The position numbers and the translations under genes were made by a program. Source: Sporomusa malonica (GTDB taxonomy: Bacteria > Bacillota > Negativicutes > Sporomusales > Sporomusaceae). Taken from it: 64,000 bases of DNA. The stretch is taken from contig NZ_FWXI01000024.1 in NCBI RefSeq assembly GCF_900176355.1, forward strand, positions 1-64,000, written 5' to 3'. Numbering within the stretch: the stretch's first letter is position 1; every line of letters starts with the position of its first letter. The notes under the pieces are model-generated. The model ran no database searches. It saw only the letters and a list, made by a program, of their open reading frames with translations, and was not told the origin of the DNA. Shown piece by piece: positions 16,504-26,171 of this stretch.

Positions 16504-16520
16504 ATACCGGGAGCGGGAAC

Positions 16521-17780
16521 ATGTTATTTAAAATTCACCCGAGTAATTTGGTGAGCGCCTTATCTATTGCGTTAGAGTTGTCGACAGACGGCTTATCTCA
16601 GCATCATTGGCGGACAGCACTTATTGCCAACCGGATTGCTGAGCACGTTGGGTTGGATGACGGACAGCGCCAGATACTGGTCTATGCGGCATTGCTGCAT
16701 GACATTGGCGCTGTGTCCGATTGGTCGGAAAAAAAGAAACTACATAATTTTAAAGTGGGCAATGATATCTATCACCATGCTGAAGTCGGCTACGAACTCT
16801 TAAGAGATTCATCACAGTTTGGGATGCTGGCTGAAACCATTCGGCATCATCATGATGATTGGGATGGCTCTAATCCGCACGGACTTGCTGGCAAGGATAT
16901 TCCTATAACCAGCCGGATAATCAACTTGGCAGACCGTTTGGAAATACTGCTTAGGGATAAAGTTTACATTTTTGAACAGCGCCCTGATATTTTGTCAGCC
17001 ATAAGGGAGCTGAGTGGCAGCTATTTTGATCCCGATTTGGTCAAGGCATTGCATGAGTTTGCCCGTCAGGACAGTTTTTGGCTGGATTTGACCAATCATC
17101 ATTACTATCAAAATTTCTTTAGACAGATTGATTCCTATGGTCGTATGGTGTTTAACATTGACGATGTTGTTAGCATTGCCGAAGTTTTTGCTACCATCAT
17201 TGACCGGACAAGCAGTTTCACTGGCACGCACTCCCGGAGTGTTGCCACAGTATCGGCATTTTTGGCACAGGCCAAAGGGTACAGCATGGAAGAAGTAAAG
17301 TTGATGAGAATTGCTGGCTTATTTCATGACTTAGGCAAACTAGCTATACCTAATGATATCCTGGAAAAGCCCGAAAAGCTTACAGAACGAGAGTTTTCGA
17401 CAATAAAGCAGCACCCCTATTATACCTACCGGATTCTTGAGCAGATTGACGGGTTTTCCCCGGTAGCCGAATGGGCGGCTTATCATCATGAAACGCTGGA
17501 TGGGTCCGGCTATCCCTTCCGTATACCTGGGGGATCGTTACGCTTAGGATCTAGAATAGTCAGTGTTGCTGATGTTTTCGTTGCCTTAACTGAAAACAGG
17601 CCTTACCGTCAATCGCTTACACTGCAAGAGGTTGAAAAGATTATGCGGGGAATGGTCGATAATCGTAAGCTTGACGGCAATATTGTTACTGACTTATTTA
17701 GCGACGTAACCCGCCTAGAGACGATCACTAATCAAATTGGAGAAATGAGCTGGCCGCAAAGGAACCTTCGTAAATCTTGA
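16521..17780 (+). CDS. Tandem HD / HD-GYP domain protein
   Basis: A probable cyclic-di-GMP phosphodiesterase or related HD hydrolase. The first HD domain has L-L-H-D-I-G-A near residue 58 and R-H-H-H-D-D-W after it. The second, HD-GYP-type, domain has F-H-D-L-G-K-L-A near 271 and H-H-E-T-L-D-G-S-G-Y-P, close to the canonical HHExxDGxGYP. I set the start at ATG 16521 behind GGGAGCGGGAAC because the frame extending upstream to 16467 runs through a terminator stem. 419 residues, no membrane segment. Confidence 0.88.
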   Translation: MLFKIHPSNLVSALSIALELSTDGLSQHHWRTALIANRIAEHVGLDDGQRQILVYAALLHDIGAVSDWSEKKKLHNFKVGNDIYHHAEVGYELLRDSSQFGMLAETIRHHHDDWDGSNPHGLAGKDIPITSRIINLADRLEILLRDKVYIFEQRPDILSAIRELSGSYFDPDLVKALHEFARQDSFWLDLTNHHYYQNFFRQIDSYGRMVFNIDDVVSIAEVFATIIDRTSSFTGTHSRSVATVSAFLAQAKGYSMEEVKLMRIAGLFHDLGKLAIPNDILEKPEKLTEREFSTIKQHPYYTYRILEQIDGFSPVAEWAAYHHETLDGSGYPFRIPGGSLRLGSRIVSVADVFVALTENRPYRQSLTLQEVEKIMRGMVDNRKLDGNIVTDLFSDVTRLETITNQIGEMSWPQRNLRKS

Positions 17781-17820
17781 CTTTTAAATTATCAGAAGGT
17801 ACAATTGAATTGTCAAAATT

Positions 17821-17896
17821 GCCGGTATAGCTCAGCTGGTAGAGCAACGCTTTCGTAAAGCGTGGGTCACAGGTTCGAATCCTGCTATCGGCTCCA
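17821..17896 (+). tRNA. tRNA-Thr (anticodon CGT)
   Basis: A 76-nt cloverleaf: acceptor GCCGGTA/TATCGGC, D-arm with AGCTCAGCTGGTAGAGC, anticodon stem-loop CGCTT-TCGTA-AAGCG with CGT, T-arm CAGGTTCGAATCCTG, and encoded CCA. Followed by its own terminator. Confidence 0.96.
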
Positions 17897-17902
17897 AGAA
17901 TG

Positions 17903-17938
17903 CCGGGTTTGTAGGTTTCCTGCAAGCCCGGTTTTTTT
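17903..17938 (+). terminator. Terminator of tRNA-Thr
   Basis: CCGGGTTTGTAGG pairs with CCTGCAAGCCCGG (loop TTT), followed by T7. Confidence 0.9.
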
Positions 17939-18012
17939 ACTGCAAATATAGTGAAGCATTTGAAGGCACATTCTATGTTATACAGAGTGTATTGTATAAA
18001 GAGGTGGTAACA

Positions 18013-18393
18013 GTGCGCGTGTTAGTAGTTGACGATTCCAAAATCAGCCGGGAGTTGATTATGTCTTATTTGCGTGAGATCGGTGTGGACAAGATTGACG
18101 AAGCTGCAGACGGATTTGAGGCAATAAGCAGGATTAAAAAACTACCGCCGGATACCAGGTATGAAGTGATTACGCTCGATGTTGTTATGCCCAGGAAAGA
18201 TGGTCTGGAAGCCTTGAAGGATATTAAAATACTGTCACCCAAGTCCAAAATTATTATATGCAGTTCCAATCGTGATACCCATTCGGTAACAGTAGCGATG
18301 GGTTTTGGTGTTGATGGATATGTTCTAAAACCATTCACTAAGCAAAAACTGCTAGACGCCCTGTGGCGAAGCTTAAAGATTGAAAACAAATAG
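18013..18393 (+). CDS. CheY-like single-domain response regulator
   Basis: A 126-residue receiver domain without an output domain. The acidic pocket is V-V-D-D-S-K near the N-terminus, the phospho-acceptor aspartate lies in T-L-D-V-V-M-P near residue 56, and the conserved lysine is in L-K-P-F near 107. Start is GTG 18013, 7 nt after GAGGTGG; the open frame upstream lacks a ribosome site. Chemotaxis-type output (CheY) is likely given several MCPs in the window, but no che genes are adjacent. Confidence 0.9.
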   Translation: MRVLVVDDSKISRELIMSYLREIGVDKIDEAADGFEAISRIKKLPPDTRYEVITLDVVMPRKDGLEALKDIKILSPKSKIIICSSNRDTHSVTVAMGFGVDGYVLKPFTKQKLLDALWRSLKIENK

Positions 18394-18398
18394 ATGTG

Positions 18399-18430
18399 GC
18401 CGTCTGTCCTTCGGGATGGACGGCTTTTAT
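18399..18430 (+). terminator. Terminator of the CheY-like gene
   Basis: GCCGTC and TCC pair with GGA and GACGGC around a TTCG loop, then TTTTATT. Confidence 0.8.
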
Positions 18431-18445
18431 TATGTAAGTACTAAT

Positions 18446-18470
18446 TGGAAAGTTATACTTTCTTACAGGA
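18446..18470 (+). repeat. Partial copy (3' end) of the 90-nt dispersed element, copy D
   Basis: The terminal 24 nt of the element, GGAAAG-TTATA-CTTTC hairpin plus TTACAGGA, are identical to copies B and C; the upstream two thirds are absent. A terminator hairpin follows within 4 nt, as in the other copies. Confidence 0.7.
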
Positions 18471-18473
18471 CGA

Positions 18474-18507
18474 AAGACCCCGCAATTTGAATTTTGCGGG
18501 GTCTTTT
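18474..18507. terminator. Bidirectional terminator
   Basis: AAGACCCCGCAA/TTGCGGGGTCTT with a T-run on both strands, between the partial repeat and a convergent small gene. Confidence 0.85.
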
Positions 18508-18521
18508 AAACGTATTTTCAA

Positions 18522-18686
18522 TTATTCACCGACTGGATCGGTTGTTACCTGCTTGGTACTTTGGGTAGCACCCTGTTGTTGTTTCGCTCGTGCAGCTTTT
18601 GCCGCTTGTTTGGCTATGAAGAACTGTGAGCTCTTGGTTGCGGTTTTCATATTTTTATAACTGCTTTTATCAGAAATTTTCCCCAT
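18522..18686 (-). CDS. Small basic Lys/Gln/Ala-rich protein, 54 aa
   Basis: ATG 18686 behind GGAGGTGATTAT. The product is hydrophilic and strongly basic (K-Q-A-A-K-A-A-R-A-K-Q-Q-Q, many Ser/Thr/Lys), of the sort seen among small spore or nucleoid-associated proteins, but I recognise no family. It ends at a bidirectional terminator. Confidence 0.65.
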   Translation of the reverse strand: MGKISDKSSYKNMKTATKSSQFFIAKQAAKAARAKQQQGATQSTKQVTTDPVGE

Positions 18687-18759
18687 ATAATCACCTCCAC
18701 ATGTAAAGTGTTTCCCTATCACTATTCGATTAATTCAAAATTTGTTACTGAGATTTCGG

Positions 18760-19110
18760 CTACTCTTCTATCAGTTCGGAAAAATGAATCACTGTAACGG
18801 TATCATCTATATGGATTTGTTTCTCGTATATTGATTCAAATAAACGAATGAGGTCGTCTACAGTTGTAATATCCGGATTTTGATGAACCAATTCCTTGGT
18901 AGTTAAGTCACAGAATCTTTTTGTCATTGTCTTGTCGACAATTGCTTTATACAGTTTTCTTTTCGGGCCGTATTTACTGCCAAAGGTAATCCAGACAATT
19001 GAATTTTCAGGATACGTATCCTGGATATCCCCTAAACGAATGGTAGCGCTTTTTTGACGAGCAATCAGCAATTTCTCATTATGCGGCGATATAAAGTTAA
19101 GTGCGAACAT
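18760..19110 (-). CDS. ASCH/PUA-like domain protein, 116 aa
   Basis: The start at ATG 19110 follows ACAGGAGGGGTTATT. Sequence features recall the ASCH/PUA-like RNA-binding fold: a basic early strand with K-S-A-T-I-R-L-G-D, a middle A-I-V-D-K-T, F-C-D-L-T-T-K-E-L, and the ending D-D-T-V-T-V-I-H-F-S-E-L. The family is tied to RNA or modified-nucleotide recognition. Assignment is by pattern only; the frame continues upstream but lacks coding character. Confidence 0.6.
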   Translation of the reverse strand: MFALNFISPHNEKLLIARQKSATIRLGDIQDTYPENSIVWITFGSKYGPKRKLYKAIVDKTMTKRFCDLTTKELVHQNPDITTVDDLIRLFESIYEKQIHIDDTVTVIHFSELIEE

Positions 19111-19415
19111 AATAACCCCTCCTGTTATTAAAGCAATAACCCTGTAGTGACCACCGATGGTGCTGTTCGATTTTGAGTTTCGATCGGGGAATACACCTAT
19201 TTCACAAGTTCTGTATATGTATACAAAATCCTGCAAGCTTGCTCTTAATACCTTGTTGAAAATTCTCTGGATGCATTTTATTAACATATTGTCAGCTGGT
19301 AGGCCTGGCTTAAAAAAAAAGCAGTCATACATATGACAACTAGGCATATATATGAATTAAGAAAGTGGCGCGCTGATTTCTGGGTCATTCATCTACGAAA
19401 GAAACAAAAGGTGGG
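19111..19415. other. Intergenic region upstream of the ATP synthase operon
   Basis: No gene supported. A small palindrome GTCATA-CA-TATGAC (19324-19337) is followed on the minus strand by TGC and a long T-run, a possible weak minus-strand terminator. The atp promoter could not be located with confidence. Confidence 0.4.
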
Positions 19416-19433
19416 ATGGCTAAGGCCGCATGT

Positions 19434-19823
19434 ATGAAAAACTATGAATTTAAGGTTAGGAACATGTTGGCGCAAATTGCCATGTTTGGAGTTGTATTCT
19501 GCCCAATTGCCTACTTTTACTACACAGTACAGGTCACGACCGGATTGCTTATTGGGTTAGTAACCGGATCGATTTACTTTCTCTATCTTTATCGCCAGAT
19601 TGAAAATGTCAAAGTGTTATCAAAGCAGCAAGCAGTTGAGCACATTCGCGGGGGCTCGATTATTCGACTAGGTGCTATGGTCCTGGTACTGGTAGTTATC
19701 AGTCATGTTTTTAAGGTAAACGTTTTGGCGTTTGTCGTGGGATTCTTTACTATGCCGGTGTTCCTGTTTATAAACGGGATGCTATTGGTTGCCAAGCAAG
19801 TTGAAGATGCAAAAAAGATTTGA
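19434..19823 (+). CDS. atpI: ATP synthase subunit I (AtpI-like)
   Basis: A small four-helix membrane protein encoded before the F0 genes; AtpI/UncI proteins help c-ring assembly. Hydrophobic helices lie at about 11-30, 36-52, 77-95 and 98-118 of the 129-residue product. I prefer ATG 19434 (AAGG 8 nt upstream); another ATG six codons earlier (19416) sits 1-2 nt after AAGGTGGG. Low sequence conservation is normal for this subunit; position at the head of the atp operon is the main support. Confidence 0.75.
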   Translation: MKNYEFKVRNMLAQIAMFGVVFCPIAYFYYTVQVTTGLLIGLVTGSIYFLYLYRQIENVKVLSKQQAVEHIRGGSIIRLGAMVLVLVVISHVFKVNVLAFVVGFFTMPVFLFINGMLLVAKQVEDAKKI

Positions 19824-19844
19824 TGCAAGGAGGTGTGAAAATCC

Positions 19845-20537
19845 ATGGGCCACGGCGGAGCCGAGATAGGTGGACATAAGTTAGCGGTGCTGGCAGGGGT
19901 GACGTTTAATCTTGATACGCTATACATGACTTGGCTGACAATGGCATTTCTGGTCGTAAGTGCGCTCTTGCTCCGGAAAAGCTGGGCTCTTGTTCCTGGT
20001 GGATGGCAGAATTTTGTCGAGATTATCATTGAAGGATTATTAGCCCAGATTGATTCGACTATAGGGCCTAACGGGCGAAAGGTTGCTCCGCTTATTATTA
20101 CACTGTTTCTTTTCTTGCTGATAGCCAATTGGTTAGGTTTGATACCTGGTTTTACTTCGCCAACTAATGATATCAATACAACGCTAGGACTGGCCTTAAT
20201 GATTGTCATCATTGTTCATGGCTATGGTGTTAAGACAAAAGGATTATTAGCTCATTTTAAACACTTTATTGAACCTAATGTGTTGTTCTTGCCAATTAAT
20301 ATTATTGAGGAATTAGCAAAACCAGTTACGCTATCGTTTCGACTATTTGGCAACATTCTGGCAGGAGAGATTCTCATTGTTATTCTCGGTATCTTGGTGC
20401 CTTATGTCGCACCGACATTATGGCTTGCATTCAGCGTATTTGTCGGTCTCATTCAAGCACTGATATTTACAATGCTTTCAATGTCCTATTTGAGCAATTC
20501 CCTGGAAGTACATCATCATGAGGAAAAGGAGGGGTGA
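19845..20537 (+). CDS. atpB: ATP synthase F0 subunit a
   Basis: The 230-residue proton (or Na+) half-channel subunit. The essential arginine is in the helix S-F-R-L-F-G-N-I-L-A-G near residue 166, preceded by I-I-E-E-L-A-K-P-V-T-L. Five to six membrane helices. AAGGAGGTGTGAAAATCC precedes the ATG, and the stop lies close to the atpE start. Confidence 0.97.
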   Translation: MGHGGAEIGGHKLAVLAGVTFNLDTLYMTWLTMAFLVVSALLLRKSWALVPGGWQNFVEIIIEGLLAQIDSTIGPNGRKVAPLIITLFLFLLIANWLGLIPGFTSPTNDINTTLGLALMIVIIVHGYGVKTKGLLAHFKHFIEPNVLFLPINIIEELAKPVTLSFRLFGNILAGEILIVILGILVPYVAPTLWLAFSVFVGLIQALIFTMLSMSYLSNSLEVHHHEEKEG

Positions 20538-20539
20538 CA

Positions 20540-20791
20540 GTGGAACAGGCGATTATCATAGCTGCTTCGGTTATTGCCGCCGCCGTGGTTGTTGGTTTGG
20601 CCGCTTTTGGCGCAGCGACAGGTGATGGGCAAGTCACAGCTAAGGCGATTGAGAGTATTGCCCGCCAACCGGAGGCAAAGAACTCAATTATGGTTACCAT
20701 GCTCATTTCAGTTGGTCTGATTGAGTCTATTCCGATCATTGCAGCAGTTATAGCCATTGTGCTGGTATTTAGCAATCCTTTTTTAAAATAA
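20540..20791 (+). CDS. atpE: ATP synthase F0 subunit c
   Basis: An 83-residue two-helix proteolipid forming the rotor ring. The polar loop is A-R-Q-P-E-A-K and the ion-binding glutamate is in G-L-I-E-S-I-P. Helix 1 carries aspartate in G-D-G-Q at the position of the Na+-coordinating glutamine in Ilyobacter, and serine follows the glutamate. I chose GTG 20540, 7 nt after AGGAGG, over GTG 20534, which abuts it. It ends just before a hairpin separating it from atpF. Confidence 0.96.
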   Translation: MEQAIIIAASVIAAAVVVGLAAFGAATGDGQVTAKAIESIARQPEAKNSIMVTMLISVGLIESIPIIAAVIAIVLVFSNPFLK

Positions 20792-20799
20792 AGATGAAG

Positions 20800-20832
20800 A
20801 GGCGCCTGGCAGTTAATCTCTACCAGACGCCT
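20800..20832 (+). other. Intercistronic hairpin atpE-atpF
   Basis: AGGCG-C-CTGG pairs with CCAG-A-CGCCT, loop 13 nt, no T-run. Such a structure could set the stability or relative yield of the atpE part of the mRNA, whose product is needed in many copies. Confidence 0.55.
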
Positions 20833-20860
20833 GCTCCACATACCGAAAGGAGGGCTGTAC

Positions 20861-21361
20861 TTGATCGACATTAATGCTACGTTAGTGGCACAGATTATTA
20901 ACTTTCTTATATTACTTGCTCTTTTAACTAAGATTGCTTATCGACCAATCCTGACTGCGCTATCCGAACGGCGGGCTTATATAGAAAAAAGTCTGGAAGA
21001 GGCTGAGCGGGATCGGGTATTGGCCGGCACAATGAAACAAGAAAGCGAGCAACAGATCTTAGAGGCCCGTATTCAAGCCAGGTCAATTGTCGATGAGGCA
21101 ATTATACTTGGCGAAAAATCCAAAGAAGCCATCCTGCAGAACGCCAGGGAAGAAAATGCGCGTTTAGTGAAACAGGCACAGGACCAAATAGAACGCGACT
21201 ACCAACAAGCTATGAATAGACTACGTGCCGAAGTAGCTGTTCTGGCTGTAGCGGCGGCAGAAAAAATTATAGAAAAAAATCTGGATGTCGAAGCCAACAC
21301 TCGCCTGGTGCGAAAGTTTATCAAGGATTTTACCAAGGAAAAGTATGGTGAGCTAGCATGA
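20861..21361 (+). CDS. atpF: ATP synthase F0 subunit b
   Basis: The 166-residue peripheral stalk subunit: one N-terminal membrane helix (about 5-22) and a long charged coiled coil (E-A-E-R-D-R-V-L-A and A-R-E-E-N-A-R-L-V). The start is TTG 20861 behind AAAGGAGGGCTGTAC. It overlaps atpH by 4 nt (ATGA). Confidence 0.96.
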   Translation: MIDINATLVAQIINFLILLALLTKIAYRPILTALSERRAYIEKSLEEAERDRVLAGTMKQESEQQILEARIQARSIVDEAIILGEKSKEAILQNAREENARLVKQAQDQIERDYQQAMNRLRAEVAVLAVAAAEKIIEKNLDVEANTRLVRKFIKDFTKEKYGELA

Positions 21362-21906
21362 AGGTACGCTTAGCAAGAAGATATGCCCAGGCGTTATTCC
21401 GGCTTGCTGATGCACTCCAAAGTCTCCAGGAGACCGAGGCAGAGTTAGCGTTGGTAGAGCAAGTATTTGCCAAAACCGAAACACAGGCTTTTTTGAGTAA
21501 TCCTGGGGTGTCAACTGCTGTTAAGAAAGAGACGATAGTGCGCGTGTTTGGAACAGATGTATCAGGTTTTGTGCAAAACTTCTTGTGTCACCTGGCTGAT
21601 AAGAGGCGTACCGATGTATTGTCTGAGATTATTAAGGCCTATAGAATTCTGGTGAGGCAGGCAAGCAATATATTGGATGTCGAGGTGGTAACTGCCACTC
21701 TACTCGAAGCTCAGGATAAGAATGAACTGGCAGCACAGCTTGCTAACATGACAGGGAAAGCCATTGAGCTGCACGAGCGTGTAGATCACCGGATTATCGG
21801 AGGCTTAATTATTCAAATTGGCGACAAGCGTATTGACAACAGTGTGGCAGCCAGACTGGGAACCATGAAAGACCACATGTTACAACAAATAGTTGGTGGA
21901 AAGTGA
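21358..21906 (+). CDS. atpH: ATP synthase F1 subunit delta
   Basis: A 182-residue stator subunit linking b to alpha. Typical features: R-R-Y-A-Q-A-L-F near the N-terminus, F-L-S-N-P-G near residue 42, and the C-terminal D-H-R-I-I-G-G-L-I-I-Q-I-G-D-K-R-I-D-N-S. The ATG overlaps the atpF stop. Confidence 0.96.
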   Translation: MKVRLARRYAQALFRLADALQSLQETEAELALVEQVFAKTETQAFLSNPGVSTAVKKETIVRVFGTDVSGFVQNFLCHLADKRRTDVLSEIIKAYRILVRQASNILDVEVVTATLLEAQDKNELAAQLANMTGKAIELHERVDHRIIGGLIIQIGDKRIDNSVAARLGTMKDHMLQQIVGGK

Positions 21907-21921
21907 GGTGACTAACTCACT

Positions 21922-23430
21922 GTGAAAATACGGCCTGAAGAGATAAGTGCAATTATTCAAGAGCAGATACAGCAATACCAAGTTCAAAGTAATGTGGATG
22001 AAATCGGTATCGTTATTGAGGTTGGTGACGGTATTGCACGGTTGCATGGCTTGGACAAGGCTATGGCTGGGGAACTCCTGGACTTCGGTGACGGAGTTTT
22101 TGGAATGGCATTAAATCTGGAAGAGGATAATGTTGGTGCAGTACTACTGGGGGATGAGGTTAAGGTTCATGAAGGCTGCACAGTGCGCCGGACTGACAGG
22201 ATTATGGAGGTACCGGTGGGGGAGGCTCTCATCGGGAGAGTTGTTGATGCATTAGGGCGTCCCATTGATGGGAAGGGGCCGATAAATGCTGCCGGATCAA
22301 GGCCAATAGAGTGGAGAGCTCCTGGCATTGCTGACCGTCAGCCGGTCAAAGAGCCATTACAGACAGGGATTAAAGCCATTGATTGTATGGTGCCAATCGG
22401 CAGGGGGCAGCGGGAGCTGATTATCGGGGATAGAGGTACAGGCAAAACGGCCATTGCGATTGACACCATCCTAAACCAAAAGGGTGAAGATGTAATCTGT
22501 ATTTATGTCGCTATTGGTCAAAAGGCCTCGACTGTTGCCCGGGTGGTAAAGACGCTGGAAGACCACGGGGCCATGGAGCATACGATCGTCGTTGTGGCCA
22601 CAGCCTCAGATAGCGCTCCGCTGCAGTACATGGCGCCATATACTGGCGTAGCTATGGGTGAGCATTTTATGTATCAGGGGCGTCATGTTTTATGCGTTTA
22701 TGATGATCTATCCAAACATGCGGCAGCTTATCGGGCTATGTCCCTGCTGCTCAGGCGTCCACCTGGACGTGAGGCTTATCCTGGCGACGTTTTTTATCTG
22801 CATTCCCGCCTGCTTGAGCGGGCTGCCAAATTATCGTCTGAGTTAGGCGGCGGGTCACTTACCGCACTGCCAGTCATTGAAACCTTGGCCGGTGACGTAG
22901 CTGCCTATATCCCGACAAATGTTATATCGATTACCGATGGTCAGATTATCCTGGAAAGTGAGTTGTTTTACTCAGGCACTCGCCCGGCAATTAATGTAGG
23001 CCTGTCAGTATCACGGGTCGGCGGTTCGGCCCAGGTAAAGGCTACCAAGCAAGTAGCAGGCCGGCTGCGTCTGGATTTGGCTCAGTATCGAGAGTTAGCC
23101 GCTTTTGCCCAGTTTGGATCTGATCTGGATAAAGGGACCAGAGACCTTTTGGAAAGAGGCAAACGAATGACTGAGCTACTCAAACAACCACAGTATAAGC
23201 CTGTGCCTATCGAAGAACAGGTACTTGCCGTTTATTTAGGTGTTAACGGGCACTTGGATGACGTACCTATTCACCTTATTAGCAAGTTTGAGCAAGAATT
23301 TCTGCAATACATACGTGCATATCCGGCGATTAGCGGCGGTATCAAAGAAAAAAAATGTATCGAGGCCACAGTGGATGAGCTACTGAAAAAGACCATCAGA
23401 CAGTTTAAAGATTCATTTATGGCGAGGTGA
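21922..23430 (+). CDS. atpA: ATP synthase F1 subunit alpha
   Basis: A 502-residue non-catalytic nucleotide-binding subunit. Walker A is G-D-R-G-T-G-K-T near residue 169; the ending V-G-G-S-A-Q-V-K and the [11 protein letters not shown] segment are typical. GTG start, with GAGGTG about 10 nt upstream. Forms the alpha3beta3 hexamer with atpD. Confidence 0.97.
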   Translation: MKIRPEEISAIIQEQIQQYQVQSNVDEIGIVIEVGDGIARLHGLDKAMAGELLDFGDGVFGMALNLEEDNVGAVLLGDEVKVHEGCTVRRTDRIMEVPVGEALIGRVVDALGRPIDGKGPINAAGSRPIEWRAPGIADRQPVKEPLQTGIKAIDCMVPIGRGQRELIIGDRGTGKTAIAIDTILNQKGEDVICIYVAIGQKASTVARVVKTLEDHGAMEHTIVVVATASDSAPLQYMAPYTGVAMGEHFMYQGRHVLCVYDDLSKHAAAYRAMSLLLRRPPGREAYPGDVFYLHSRLLERAAKLSSELGGGSLTALPVIETLAGDVAAYIPTNVISITDGQIILESELFYSGTRPAINVGLSVSRVGGSAQVKATKQVAGRLRLDLAQYRELAAFAQFGSDLDKGTRDLLERGKRMTELLKQPQYKPVPIEEQVLAVYLGVNGHLDDVPIHLISKFEQEFLQYIRAYPAISGGIKEKKCIEATVDELLKKTIRQFKDSFMAR

Positions 23431-23434
23431 CGCC

Positions 23435-25962
<2,528 letters not shown>

Positions 25963-25978
25963 GGTATATGGGCGCAAG

Positions 25979-26014
25979 GCTTAACTCCGGTTTAGGAAGG
26001 AGTTGAGCTTTTTT
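25979..26014 (+). terminator. Terminator of the atp operon
   Basis: GCTTAACTCC/GGAGTTGAGC with a 10-nt loop, followed by T6. Confidence 0.9.
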
Positions 26015-26171
26015 GCTTATTAGGGAGATTGAGTGGCCTAATAAAGGCTAACAACCTGAAACGTTGGTTATTCCCCTTCAATGCGGCTATATGCCGGTCA
26101 GCGAAATGTACATAACCAAGATAAAGGTTTATAATTAATTTCATGTTTATTTTTGCAGAAAGGAATGTTCT

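Noticed and set aside
16467-16520. N-terminal extension of the HD-GYP protein
   Set aside because: The extra 18 codons overlap the terminator stem and T-run; ATG 16521 has the better ribosome site.
19111-19347. Extension of the ASCH-like protein to 195 residues
   Set aside because: The upstream part has no ribosome site and non-coding character; ATG 19110 follows a strong AGGAGGGG site.
25963-26014. Missing C-terminal part of epsilon encoded in another frame after the stop
   Set aside because: Only 14 nt separate the stop from the terminator and no frame gives the expected Ala/Glu/Arg-rich helices.
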